Counted from the stretch's first letter, positions 46,506 to 54,979 are shown. The stretch: 64,000 nucleotides of DNA from JASEGV01 sp947085405 (GCA_947085405.1 CAMTWO010000027.1:1-64000); one strand, 5' to 3'. Translations and numbers: made by a program. The notes: a model not told the origin generated them from the sequence alone.

Positions 46506-47515
46506 TTATCAAAATCCGATTCTATTAATTTATCCTGTGCAATGCGATATTTTTCAAATTCATTTTCAGCAAGTGCTAAAGCAACTTCGTGTGAAACTTT
46601 GCCTTGATGTTTCAGCACTGCTTCTTCATTGAACTGTAAGAACGCATCTAATTTCACCACCCAATCTTTCATCAACATCACTACACCTTTCAGGGCTTGG
46701 CTTTCTGCATAATCCAAATACATGGTAACAATTCTGTTTAATCCGTTCATTTCTTTTTCGTTCAGATAATTTTTTGCAATGCTCACATCTGTTTTTCTGA
46801 TGCTTCCTTTTGGTGCATTTTTCCATATGGTCAAGCCCATATTTTCTTTCTTGCTGTCCACTCTTGCTGCAATCAGTTCGGCTGCTGTTTGTCCTGTAAT
46901 TGCCCAATGCAATTTGTTTTGAACTGTTGCAAAAAAATCTTTTGTGGTTTGCGTATTTACATTATAATCGGCACTGCATTGCGAATAGATGTCTGTAATT
47001 TTTTGATAAAATCTTCTTTCGCTGCTCCGTATATCACGGATACGGGCAAGTTGCTCTTCAAAATAATCTTTACCAAAAATATTATTCGGATTTTTCAGCC
47101 GTTCATCATCCATTGTAAAACCTTTGATGATGTATTCTTTTAATCGTTCGGTAGCCCAAATACGAAATGCCGTTGCCTGTGTGCTATTAACACGGTAGCC
47201 AACTGAAATAATTGCATCAAGGTTATAAAACCTGGTAATCGTTTCCTGTGTTTTTCCTTTGATAGCACCGTGTTGAGTGGTATGTGCAAAATTTGCACAT
47301 ACCAGTTGCTCATCCAATTCTCCTGACTTGAAGATATTGCCAATGTGTTTGGTAACAACGGTTCTGTCCACACCAAACAAATCGGCAATTTTTTGTTGCG
47401 TAAGCCATATCGTTTCGTTTTGCAAATAGATTTCAACTTTTACTTTTCCATTGGGTGTGGTGTAAAGCAATATTTCGTTGAAGCCCTCTTTTGAAGGTTT
47501 TATTTTTTTGCTCAT
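46481..47515 (-). CDS. RhuM family protein
   Basis: Protein of about 344 residues with an N-terminal winged-helix-like part (ETIWLTQQKIADLFGVDRTVVTKHIGNIF, read in pieces). It is followed by the RhuM core (TQETITRFYNLDAIISVGYRVNS, TQATAFRIWATERLKEYIIKGF). RhuM was named from Salmonella pathogenicity island 3. The family is common next to restriction-modification genes and its activity is unknown. The start MSKKIKPS at 47515 is preferred over one nine codons earlier. It begins where the broken methylase reading frame ends. Confidence 0.82.
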   Translation of the reverse strand: MSKKIKPSKEGFNEILLYTTPNGKVKVEIYLQNETIWLTQQKIADLFGVDRTVVTKHIGNIFKSGELDEQLVCANFAHTTQHGAIKGKTQETITRFYNLDAIISVGYRVNSTQATAFRIWATERLKEYIIKGFTMDDERLKNPNNIFGKDYFEEQLARIRDIRSSERRFYQKITDIYSQCSADYNVNTQTTKDFFATVQNKLHWAITGQTAAELIAARVDSKKENMGLTIWKNAPKGSIRKTDVSIAKNYLNEKEMNGLNRIVTMYLDYAESQALKGVVMLMKDWVVKLDAFLQFNEEAVLKHQGKVSHEVALALAENEFEKYRIAQDKLIESDFDKALKKLKK

Positions 47516-47529
47516 AGCTTTTATTTTTT

Positions 47530-48064
47530 TGTTTATTATCAAAAACTGCGTTATTGTATTTTACTAATAGATCTTCAAAAATTTCTTTTATCGGTCTTAT
47601 CAAGCTTCTGTTTCTTTTTATTCTTTCAGGGTCGCTTGCATATCTCAACGCTTGTGTGTGTGCGAAGTGTCCCATAGTAACCTTCCTTGTCATACTGCGA
47701 TTAATAATTGTGTATGCAATTGCTCGTTTCGCAGGTGTCGCCAATAACGAAATATTCGCTCTGAAATTATCTAAGAAAGCAGCTTCGCTTCTCTCAAAAA
47801 AAACATCAGTATAAATATTTTCCATTAACCTAAAATCCGATTTATTTTTTGATGATTGAAATTTAGGAAATCATTGGTGATGGTTTTAAATCCCATCTGC
47901 TTAAACAGAAATGCCACCGATTGTGAGCCAGCAAAAGCGTCAAGGACTGTAATCACATTATCAGGGATAAATTTTTTAATCCACGCCAAATGAGTGTGCT
48001 TTGCTCCTAAATACTGTGGTTCAGGAAACTGATAGTTGAAATATGTATATTCTTCAAATAGCAT
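47530..48064 (-). pseudogene. broken D12-class DNA adenine methylase
   Basis: Two adjoining frames belong to one methylase. The first (48064-47825, 79 residues) has PEPQYLGAKHTHLAWIKKF and SAM motif VLDAFAGSQSVAFLF. The second (from 47825) has DVFFERSEAAFLDNFRANI and the conserved NRSMTRKVTMGHFAHTQAL with RIKRNRSLIRPIKEIF. About 25-30 residues expected between them are missing at the stop. The catalytic DPPY half is absent, cut off where the RhuM gene begins. It is inactive as a methylase. Confidence 0.75.
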
Positions 48065-48094
48065 TTTGGGTTGTTAGTTTTGCAAATTTGATAA

Positions 48095-48355
48095 TTACAC
48101 CAATAATATAAAAGCCACTCGCTGCACTTCCTGAAACGGAAGAAATATTTTCGGGTATGCGTGTTCAAACTTTGTAATTTTTGTTTCGCGGCTTCTTGTT
48201 TCTACTTCCCAACCAAGAGGTGCTTTATCTATAGGCACTGAACTTTCTGTAACCACAAAACTGTCTGCGGAGAACGAAACCCCGCCTATTGCAAATGTGC
48301 TGTTACAAGCTGCCCTTCTTTCAAAGTTGATGTGTTGTTGTCCGAAACCTTGCAT
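48095..48355 (-). CDS. short ORF of unknown function
   Basis: The 86-residue frame between the PIN-domain gene (9 bases downstream of its stop) and the broken methylase. It contains FAIGGVSFSADSFVVTESS and APLGWEVETRSRETKI; no family is recognised. It may be a fragment of a larger gene or a non-coding reading. Position and strand fit the accessory operon. Confidence 0.35.
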   Translation of the reverse strand: MQGFGQQHINFERRAACNSTFAIGGVSFSADSFVVTESSVPIDKAPLGWEVETRSRETKITKFEHAYPKIFLPFQEVQRVAFILLV

Positions 48356-48364
48356 TTATTTTAA

Positions 48365-50578
48365 TTATTTACCAATGTTTTTCAACTCATCGTCAAGAAA
48401 TAGTTTTACAGATTTTCTGTTTCTTACTGTCGGGTCTGATTTTAGTTTTTCTGATAGTCTTGATAATATTGAAGTAAGTCTTTCAGGGTTTTTTGTTCCA
48501 TACTCTGCTATTCTTTCTTGAACGAAGTCTGTCACTTCGTGAGGTAAATGAAAGCTTAAATTAACGCCAAGTAAACTTGGAAAAACCTCTTTATATAGCC
48601 CATCTATTTCATGTTTTTTTGGCGCTAAGGCAATGTGGTTATATAAAAAATCAGGTCTTAGGTAACAACTTACCGGATATTTGTCTCCAAACACATCCGA
48701 GACAGCTTTATAAGTTGTCGAGTCTTTTGATAACCACCAAGTTTTATAACCAAAAATTCCAGATGTTGCTGTTTCATTATTCTTTTCTCTCAGTTTGTAT
48801 ATTGACAGAATAATTTTGGAATCGGTTGATGCTTTTTTTAAGCTTTTATTTTCTTGCAACCTTTCGGTTAACTTAACATGTTCCTCTTCCGAGATATTTA
48901 TTTTTAGTGCCTCATCATTTAAATATGTAATTCCGAATTCTGATTTTAAATAGCTAATTAAATCGTCTTTTACTGTTTTTAGATCAGGGTCGATAAAATT
49001 ACTCAGGAAGTCATCGAATAAATAAACCTTTTTTCTTGCTTTTGCATAAAAATATGCACGAATTATTATCTCATAAATGTAAAGTGTTTCAGCTTCGCTA
49101 TTAAGATAAATGTGTTCATTATGCTTAAATAGGGTCTCGTATTTATTCTTTATCATATAAAAATGATGCTTTAACTCATCAATGATTGCATCTGAAATAT
49201 ACAATCTGATTCCTGCTTGATGTGCTCCCTTTAATAAATTCCAATGCCTTCTGTTTTCTTCCTGCAAATAATATTCAGAAAGTGCTGGTACAAGAATTGA
49301 AGTACAAACATAAACGATCATCTTTGAAGCCATAGATTCAAAGTATGTTGCAATTTGTGGATTCCACTGCAACAAAAACATCATCATATATGTGTTAGAA
49401 AGGCTCTTTAAATATTTTTTTTGCTCAGTTGTTCCATTGTAAACTATATCTCTAATGGCCATTAACAAAGCAGTCTTTACGACTTCTTTATTTTTGTCTA
49501 CTACAGAGCTTTCATCTACTACTCTGCTAATAATTTCTTGTAAATCCTTTTCAATTACTTGTTGACTTTTGCCATGTAGGATATAATTTGAAAATTCAAG
49601 TCCTTGCTGATAAAATATTTTATGAATCGTTTCGTCAATTAATTTTGATAAATCCCTAACTATTACATCTTCATCTTTGAAATATTTTTTAATAATGGTT
49701 GTAGTTTGGGAATAGAAAGTATCAAGTAATTGTAAGTCTGCTAAGTTTCTATTTTGTATTTCAAGCCTGGTATCGTAAGGTAAACAAAATCCAACCGTTT
49801 GCGGATGGTATTGTATTTTTCGTGGCTTAGTTGATAATGCACCTAATCTTTTCTCAATAGTTTCATCAAGAATTTTTGGGTCAAATTTTACATATTTTCG
49901 TATGCTGTCAAAAAGTTCTGATTTGGTTTTAAATATTTTTTTATCAGGGTCGGTCCCTTCCAATCCAAACAAGATTAAAGTATCTGCTAATAAGTCATCA
50001 AGTTTTAAGTCGTTTCTTTGGGTTTCGAGTTGTTGTCTTAAAAAAACAAATAATCTTGAATCATTTGCTAAATCACTAACAACATAAGACTTGCCAGGTT
50101 TGCTAAATTCATGTAGATAGCTGTCAATAAATGTATAATATGAGTTTACTGTTGCTTCAGAATGGTTAGCATAACTAACCAACCAATTTTGGTCAAAAAT
50201 ATTTAAATGCTTTTTGAATTTATCAAACAATCTGTCTATAACGCTGTCCTTGTTGAGAAAGACTCGATTTGTAACATATGTGATTGAATCAAATTCGATT
50301 TTATTGTCTATTAGTTTCTGAATTGAATTTTCAAGTTTAGCTCCATAACCTAGTTCTGTTGAGAGTTGATATATGTTTTTTTCAAATCCTTTCCTGCCAA
50401 ATGTATATTCTAAACCATCAATACCTTTATCCTTAACTCCTCCGACAGGAATAAAGCCATAACCAAGAGTTGCTCCTAAAAAACTTAGTCCAAAATTTTC
50501 AAAAACAAATCCATCGTTTATTTGATTCATTGCAAATCTGAATCCGTCAGTATTCAAAGGTTCTCTGTCAGTTGTCAT
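48365..50578 (-). CDS. large PIN-domain-containing protein, candidate defence gene
   Basis: The 737-residue soluble protein is not from a family I can name. The N-terminus (about 20-60: FENFGLSFLGATLGYGFIPVGGVKDKGIDG) is weakly like Mrr/restriction-endonuclease domains. A helical middle follows. Residues about 420-625 look like a PIN nuclease: MIVYVCTSILVPALSEYYL (421-439), LYISDAIIDELKHH (459-472), ASTDSKIILSIYKLRE (583-598), YKTWWLSKDSTTY (611-623). Acidic Glu468, Asp586 and Asp619 fit PIN metal ligands, but the first expected Asp is Cys425. It lies beside restriction-modification wreckage and RhuM. Confidence 0.55.
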   Translation of the reverse strand: MTTDREPLNTDGFRFAMNQINDGFVFENFGLSFLGATLGYGFIPVGGVKDKGIDGLEYTFGRKGFEKNIYQLSTELGYGAKLENSIQKLIDNKIEFDSITYVTNRVFLNKDSVIDRLFDKFKKHLNIFDQNWLVSYANHSEATVNSYYTFIDSYLHEFSKPGKSYVVSDLANDSRLFVFLRQQLETQRNDLKLDDLLADTLILFGLEGTDPDKKIFKTKSELFDSIRKYVKFDPKILDETIEKRLGALSTKPRKIQYHPQTVGFCLPYDTRLEIQNRNLADLQLLDTFYSQTTTIIKKYFKDEDVIVRDLSKLIDETIHKIFYQQGLEFSNYILHGKSQQVIEKDLQEIISRVVDESSVVDKNKEVVKTALLMAIRDIVYNGTTEQKKYLKSLSNTYMMMFLLQWNPQIATYFESMASKMIVYVCTSILVPALSEYYLQEENRRHWNLLKGAHQAGIRLYISDAIIDELKHHFYMIKNKYETLFKHNEHIYLNSEAETLYIYEIIIRAYFYAKARKKVYLFDDFLSNFIDPDLKTVKDDLISYLKSEFGITYLNDEALKINISEEEHVKLTERLQENKSLKKASTDSKIILSIYKLREKNNETATSGIFGYKTWWLSKDSTTYKAVSDVFGDKYPVSCYLRPDFLYNHIALAPKKHEIDGLYKEVFPSLLGVNLSFHLPHEVTDFVQERIAEYGTKNPERLTSILSRLSEKLKSDPTVRNRKSVKLFLDDELKNIGK

Positions 50579-50634
50579 TTGTTTTCTTTTTTGATGTTAT
50601 TCAATGTTGCAATGTTGTCAATTAGGGTTGCTTG

Positions 50635-51129
50635 TAACTCTTGTAATTAAGCATTGCGTCTATCCTTCCAATATGGGCGGCTAAACGCAACTCTACGAGT
50701 TGTCATAGACAACCCGCCTGGACGTCGGTCAGGTGCGTCATTTATATTCTTTAGAACGTCCGTTAGCTAACGGATACGTTCTTTTTATTTTGATTCATTC
50801 TCGTATCCAATATAAAACTTTAAAGACTAACTATCAAACCTAAATTGTCGATTGATAGGTTTACTATTTTCCGAAATCTTTTTATATTACACGCGCTTAT
50901 GCGAAAACTTACACATTCAGAAATATCAAAATTCCGCTACTCGAAAGAGCAATTGATTAACGAACCCCGATTCCCCATCTATGTTCTATTAGATAACATC
51001 AGAAGTCTGTACAATGTCGGCTCAATTTTTAGAACATCCGATGGTGCCAGAATTTCAAAACTGATTTTAACCGGTTACACTCCCTTATCCACCCCGGAAA
51101 GAAATCGAGAAAAACGCATTAGGTGCAAT
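50635..51129. repeat. direct repeat copy 1: trmH upstream region plus truncated gene
   Basis: About 495 bases, nearly identical to 52383-52862 apart from small changes and an indel around the TCCGTTAGCTAACGGA palindrome (50759-50774). It contains a hairpin region (GGGCGG...CAACTCTACGAGTTG...CCCGCC at about 50678-50718), the leader and the first 230 bases of the trmH-family gene. The rest of 50579-50898 shows no other gene. Confidence 0.92.
50899..51129 (+). pseudogene. truncated 5' copy of the trmH-family rRNA/tRNA methyltransferase gene
   Basis: From the ATG at 50899 the first 62 residues (MRKLTHSEISKFRYSKEQ to LILTGYTP) are identical to the intact gene at 52633, although at least six silent base differences are visible. 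An extra C in CTCCCTTATCC then shifts the frame, and similarity stops at 51129. The SAM-binding C-terminal half is missing, so it is not functional. Confidence 0.9.
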
Positions 51130-51263
51130 TGCGTTGGCTTGTGGGTGGGGTTGCACCTCTTTTGCTTTTGCAGAAGCGATAGCCAAACGGCTTTGCCGAA
51201 TTTTTTTGGTCTGTTCATTTTTTGTCTGTCAGTTTAATGGTTGCAGTGTCTTTTTAGCATGAA

Positions 51264-51396
51264 CGCTAACGTTTTAGGTATTGCCGAAGGCGGGGTTTAA
51301 AAAGTACTACTGCTCGGCTAAAGTACAAATGTTTTTAGAAAGCACAAATGTTGAATTTAGCACTGAAGCCCCGCTTTTAGCAATACCATGTTAGCG
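51264..51396 (-). other. attC-like recombination site of an integron-type cassette
   Basis: The 133-base imperfect palindrome has nested arms in the order of an attC site. CGCTAAC (51264-51270) pairs with GTTAGCG (51390-51396), GGTATTGC (51277-51284) with GCAATACC (51380-51387), and GCGGGG (51290-51295) with CCCCGC (51369-51374). A 73-base variable centre separates them. A matching single CGCTAAC stands at 52380-52386 on the far side of the glycosyltransferase gene. The core differs from the textbook GTTRRRY. Similar sequences recur between genes in Bacteroidota, as I recall. Confidence 0.65.
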
Positions 51397-52334
51397 GCTG
51401 GCATAATTTTTTGTTCTATTTTTACTTTGTTTAGAGGTAAGTCAAAATTGCTTTCCATACTGTCAATTATGTTGTTGTCAATATTATCGTCAAATTTTCG
51501 TGCAAATAAGTTATCACCTTCTAAAAGAAATTTAATATCATCTTCAGTAAATGTTTTCGGTCGTAGTTTAATATCTCCATGTGGTATCCATATAATTGCT
51601 CTTTTATCGTCATTGATAAGTTTACCGTCAAATGAAGTATTCATAAGCACTGTTTGAAAAAATGATTCGTCAGCAATAAGAGTATTTAAATAATAATCCT
51701 CAAATTTTTTCGCCTCGCCACTATTACAAATAAATTCACAACTTTCTCTTGTCAAAATCATCCATTGTCCACCAATGTAAGGTATTACATCTTTTAAATA
51801 TGCCCGTTTAAATGGGATACCTGAAAAACCATTGTCGAACTCAACGAAATAGTTTTCAATTCTGTTCATTGTTTCTGGTCTTACAGTTAATTGATTGGCT
51901 ATTTTTATAAAATTATTTCCTTTGTTTTTTGTTAGATATTCTCGTATGATTTTTTGTGATTTTAATGGGTAATCTTGTCCACTCAAATTGATAAAAAAGT
52001 CCCATTCAACATTTAATTTTAGCAAGTACTTCATTCCGTTTAGTTCTGCTTGAACCATACTATAGCCACCCCAAACAACGTTTTCGCTTTCTAAAATGTA
52101 GGTATTAGGAAAGTCCGTCAAAAAGTCTTCAATGTCCTCGTAAATATCAATACCTGTTTTTTTGTCTAAATGAATTAAATAATGATTATCAGGGTGATAA
52201 AGGGCTTTAAAAAGGCGTTTAAACTGTTCGGGGAAACGGTGTACCAAAATAAAATATGCAATTGTTACTTGGTTTGGAATAGCATTGTCTGCTTTTAATT
52301 CCGTTTGTTCTACACTAATGTCGCTGTCTGTCAT
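51357..52334 (-). CDS. GT14-like (core-2/I-branching) glycosyltransferase
   Basis: The 325-residue protein is related to beta-1,6-N-acetylglucosaminyltransferases and xylosyltransferases. It has IAYFILVHRFPEQFKRLFKAL (25-45), HPDNHYLIHLDKK (47-59), SENVVWGGYSMVQAEL, FFINLSGQDYPLKSQ (about 112-126) and IADESFFQTVL. Sugar donor and acceptor are unknown. The last dozen residues (AANMVLLKAGLQC) are encoded by the attC-like site, a habit of cassette genes. It faces opposite to the surrounding trmH copies. Confidence 0.85.
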   Translation of the reverse strand: MTDSDISVEQTELKADNAIPNQVTIAYFILVHRFPEQFKRLFKALYHPDNHYLIHLDKKTGIDIYEDIEDFLTDFPNTYILESENVVWGGYSMVQAELNGMKYLLKLNVEWDFFINLSGQDYPLKSQKIIREYLTKNKGNNFIKIANQLTVRPETMNRIENYFVEFDNGFSGIPFKRAYLKDVIPYIGGQWMILTRESCEFICNSGEAKKFEDYYLNTLIADESFFQTVLMNTSFDGKLINDDKRAIIWIPHGDIKLRPKTFTEDDIKFLLEGDNLFARKFDDNIDNNIIDSMESNFDLPLNKVKIEQKIMPAANMVLLKAGLQC

Positions 52335-52382
52335 ATTGTTAAATTTTCCTTTTGTTTATGGTATTGTCTGAATGCTTGCCGC

Positions 52383-52862
52383 TAACTCTTGTAATTAAGC
52401 ATTGCATCTATCCTTCCAATATGGGCGGCTAAACGCAACTCTACGAGTTGTCATAGACAACCCGCCCGGACGTCGGTCAGGTACGTCATTTATATTCTTT
52501 AGAAAGTTCTACGTTCTTATATTTTTATTCATTCTCGTATCCAATATAAAACTTTAAAGACTAACTATCAAACCTAAATTGTCGATTGATAGGTTTACTA
52601 TTTTCCGAATTCTTTTTATATTGAAATTACTTATGAGAAAACTTACACATTCAGAAATTTCAAAATTCCGCTACTCGAAAGAGCAATTGATTAATGAACC
52701 CCGATTCCCCATCTATGTTCTATTAGATAACATCAGAAGTTTGTATAATGTCGGCTCAATTTTTAGAACATCGGACGGCGCCAGAATTTCAAAACTGATT
52801 TTAACCGGTTACACTCCTTATCCACCCCGCAAAGAAATCGAGAAAACCGCATTAGGTTCAAT
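52383..52862. repeat. direct repeat copy 2: trmH upstream region plus gene start
   Basis: 480 bases matching 50635-51129. The left boundary falls inside the CGCTAAC core at 52380-52386, the point where an integron cassette would join. It contains the same hairpin region (about 52426-52470) and the start of the intact trmH-family gene. Confidence 0.92.
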
Positions 52863-53169
52863 CGAAACTGTTCCCTTTGAATATTATAAAAATCCGTTAG
52901 ATGCAATCGCCAAACTAAAATCGGAATCAATTAAAATTTGTTTGTTGGAACACACAACAGAAAGCAAACCATACTTCACTTTAACGAAAGATGACTTCCC
53001 TTTATGCCTCGTGGTGGGAAATGAAATTACGGGTGTATCAAAAGAAATAATTGAAGTTGCAGATTTTGCAGTAGATATACCGATGTTCGGTTTGAAGCAA
53101 TCGTTAAATGCGGCAGTTGCTTATGCGATTACAGTGTTTGAGCTGGTGAAAATTTTAAAACAAGATTGA
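52633..53169 (+). CDS. TrmH/SpoU-family RNA 2'-O-methyltransferase
   Basis: The 178-residue protein has SPOUT-fold motifs: LLDNIRSLYNVGSIFRTSDG (about 30-49, motif 1), LVVGNEITGVSKEII (about 126-140, motif 2) and IPMFGLKQSLNAAVAYAI (about 150-167, motif 3). It should methylate ribose in tRNA or rRNA. The frame opens 18 codons earlier but the ATG at 52633 starts the family-like sequence. It is the only long plus-strand gene here and its 5' third is duplicated upstream. Confidence 0.9.
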   Translation: MRKLTHSEISKFRYSKEQLINEPRFPIYVLLDNIRSLYNVGSIFRTSDGARISKLILTGYTPYPPRKEIEKTALGSIETVPFEYYKNPLDAIAKLKSESIKICLLEHTTESKPYFTLTKDDFPLCLVVGNEITGVSKEIIEVADFAVDIPMFGLKQSLNAAVAYAITVFELVKILKQD

Positions 53170-53205
53170 TTTAGATTTAACCCGGATTGTTCATTAGGAA
53201 TAATT

Positions 53206-53419
53206 TCTAATGACTGTCATTAGAAAAAAAGTAACTAACTCATTATCTATCAATAAGTTACAATTACTGATTGTTTGGTGAATTAATCAATAAATAAGTA
53301 AGAAAAGCCAAAATAAAACTGTTGAAACAGTTAAAAATATCACCTTTTGGGAATTAACCCACGACTTAAGTCGTGGGTTAAGGATAAAAAAGTCAATTTT
53401 CTGAACCGTTTTAACGGTT
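53206..53419. repeat. cluster of palindromes downstream of trmH
   Basis: The 309-base gap 53170-53478 has no gene but holds four hairpins: TCTAATGA-CTG-TCATTAGA (53206-53224), AACTGTT-GA-AACAGTT (53317-53332), the perfect 28-base palindrome TTAACCCACGACTT plus its complement (53354-53381), and AACCGTT-TT-AACGGTT (53404-53419). They resemble REP-like sequences that accompany IS200-type transposases; no transposase gene is present. Confidence 0.75.
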
Positions 53420-53478
53420 TATCTCAACGAACGGTCAACTTGTGGTAATCTAATAATTCTCTAATGACAAATCTGGGT

Positions 53479-54144
53479 TTAATATTCAACAACAAACGCC
53501 AATGTAAAGTATTCAGTTTTCTCGTGTGTGTGAATACGCAGCACACCGTAATGGACTAACCTAACCAAAATTCGTGAAGCCCGCCGGTCGCTTATGTTCA
53601 CGAGCCTTCCAAATTCACGTACTGTAATTCTTTCGTTGGTTTCGAAGTATCGAAAAAGTTGCTTTTCGTTTTCGCCAATCGAAAACCGCATCGGAGGGGT
53701 TTCAGGATTTTCGCTCTTCAGGATTTTTACTACCTCTTTGCTCGCCATCATAGTTTTGTCGTTGATGCGAATATACACACGTGTCGATTCCCCCTCATCT
53801 TTATTGTTTTCGCCAATGTAATATTGGGGTTTAGTTTTGCTTTCATTGATATAGCAAACTATCACATCCCGTTGGTTGAATGGCACAACCTTAATCAACG
53901 GCTCGATCGGCGGATCGATAAAATCTCTCGATGCAGAATAAATCAACTCGATTTCCGATTTTTCACTTTCGACTCCCACGATTTTCCCATCATCATCAAC
54001 ACCGAAAAGAATATAGCCCCCTTTTGTATTGGCAAATGAAATTATTGTTCGTGCAATCTTTTCCGGAGATGAAATACGGCGTTTGAATTCAAGTTCAAAC
54101 CCTTCACCCTCTTCAATCATTTGTTTTACATCGTGTAAGTTCAT
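53479..54144 (-). CDS. AlbA_2/Schlafen-type ATP-binding domain protein with winged helix
   Basis: The 221-residue protein has an N-terminal AlbA_2 domain (GEGFELEFKRRISSPEKIARTI at about 13-34, ISFANTKGGYILFGVDDDGKIVGV at about 35-58, and TRVYIRINDKTMMASKEVV later). A C-terminal helix-turn-helix follows (ETNERITVREFGRLVNISDRRASRILVRLVHYG, about residues 168-200). Such proteins are usually annotated as putative regulators or helicase-like; the ligand and target are unknown. It is monocistronic between palindromes and mtgA. Confidence 0.78.
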   Translation of the reverse strand: MNLHDVKQMIEEGEGFELEFKRRISSPEKIARTIISFANTKGGYILFGVDDDGKIVGVESEKSEIELIYSASRDFIDPPIEPLIKVVPFNQRDVIVCYINESKTKPQYYIGENNKDEGESTRVYIRINDKTMMASKEVVKILKSENPETPPMRFSIGENEKQLFRYFETNERITVREFGRLVNISDRRASRILVRLVHYGVLRIHTHEKTEYFTLAFVVEY

Positions 54145-54150
54145 TATTCA

Positions 54151-54166
54151 TCCGTTAGCTAACGGA
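54151..54166. repeat. 16-bp perfect palindrome TCCGTTAGCTAACGGA
   Basis: Lies 7 bases before the AlbA-domain gene start. The identical palindrome occurs at 50759-50774 in direct repeat copy 1 and is absent from the matching place in copy 2, so it behaves like a mobile or gained-and-lost unit. Confidence 0.75.
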
Positions 54167-54200
54167 TTCATTATTCGTTTCCTACATACTACCTACTACC

Positions 54201-54239
54201 TACTCCATACTCCATACTCCATACTCCATACTTCATACT
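54201..54239. repeat. 7-bp tandem repeat
   Basis: Four perfect TACTCCA units and one TACTTCA unit, preceded by TACTACC variants, fill the gap between mtgA and the AlbA-domain gene. The copy number may vary between strains. Confidence 0.8.
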
Positions 54240-54244
54240 AAATT

Positions 54245-54979
54245 CTACCACCCTTTTGCTTCCATCCTGTTTAAAACAATATTTGTTCTGAAATTTAACC
54301 AACGAGTATTCTCTGTGGGTTTATGCTTTCTCGGACTCGGCACAACAGCGGCTAAACGAGCAGCTTCCCATCTTTCCAACGAAGCGGCTGATTTTCCAAA
54401 ATATTTTTGCGATGCAGCTTCAACTCCGAAAATCCCTTCACCCCATTCAATCGAATTCAAATAAATTTCCAGGATGCGGTTTTTCTTCAATATCCTTTCC
54501 ATTCGAAGTGTAATAATTAACTCTTTTAATTTACGCAACGGGTTTTTTGATGTTGATAGATATAAATTTTTTACGAGCTGTTGTGTAATCGTGCTTGCAC
54601 CACGAACTGCACGCCCTTCTTCTAAATTCCGCTCAAACGATTCTTGGACCTCATACCAGTCCACACCACCGTGTTCGTAAAAAGTTCCATCCTCTGCGAC
54701 GATGATTGCGTGTATCATGTGTTGCGAGATGCGTGTTAGCGGTATCCATTTCTGAACAATTTTAAGATTTCCATCTTTCTCACTAATCCGTTGCTGCATT
54801 AATTCGGTAGTTGTTGGATTGTTTTTTTTTAATTCATGAATACTGTGTCCCGGTAATGAAAAATATCCAACAATCAGAAAAAACAATACTAAAATAATTA
54901 TACTTTTAAATTTATTATTCTTTAGCCAATTGATAAAACTTGACCTAATAGAATTCCTTTTTCCTAAAACATCAATCAT
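54245..54979 (-). CDS. mtgA: monofunctional biosynthetic peptidoglycan transglycosylase
   Basis: The 244-residue GT51 enzyme polymerises lipid II. It has one membrane anchor at about residues 24-45. The catalytic region IVAEDGTFYEHGGVDWYEV has its Glu at about 97. RGASTITQQLVKNLYLS (about 123-139) and ILEIYLNSIEWGEGIFGVEAA (about 164-184) follow. No transpeptidase domain is present, so it is MtgA rather than a class A penicillin-binding protein. It overlaps ruvX by 4 bases. Confidence 0.93.
   Translation of the reverse strand: MIDVLGKRNSIRSSFINWLKNNKFKSIIILVLFFLIVGYFSLPGHSIHELKKNNPTTTELMQQRISEKDGNLKIVQKWIPLTRISQHMIHAIIVAEDGTFYEHGGVDWYEVQESFERNLEEGRAVRGASTITQQLVKNLYLSTSKNPLRKLKELIITLRMERILKKNRILEIYLNSIEWGEGIFGVEAASQKYFGKSAASLERWEAARLAAVVPSPRKHKPTENTRWLNFRTNIVLNRMEAKGW

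Noticed and set aside
46626..46907. Other-frame readings opposite or within large genes (for example within RhuM and the TPR gene)
   Set aside because: They follow the codon pattern of the real gene in another frame and show no family features.
50845..51237. 130-residue plus-strand frame as a separate methyltransferase
   Set aside because: It is the trmH 5' copy followed by a frameshift and unrelated sequence, with no SAM-binding half.
54181..54244. CRISPR-like array
   Set aside because: It is a 7-bp tandem repeat without spacers; no cas genes are in the window. No CRISPR array was seen anywhere.
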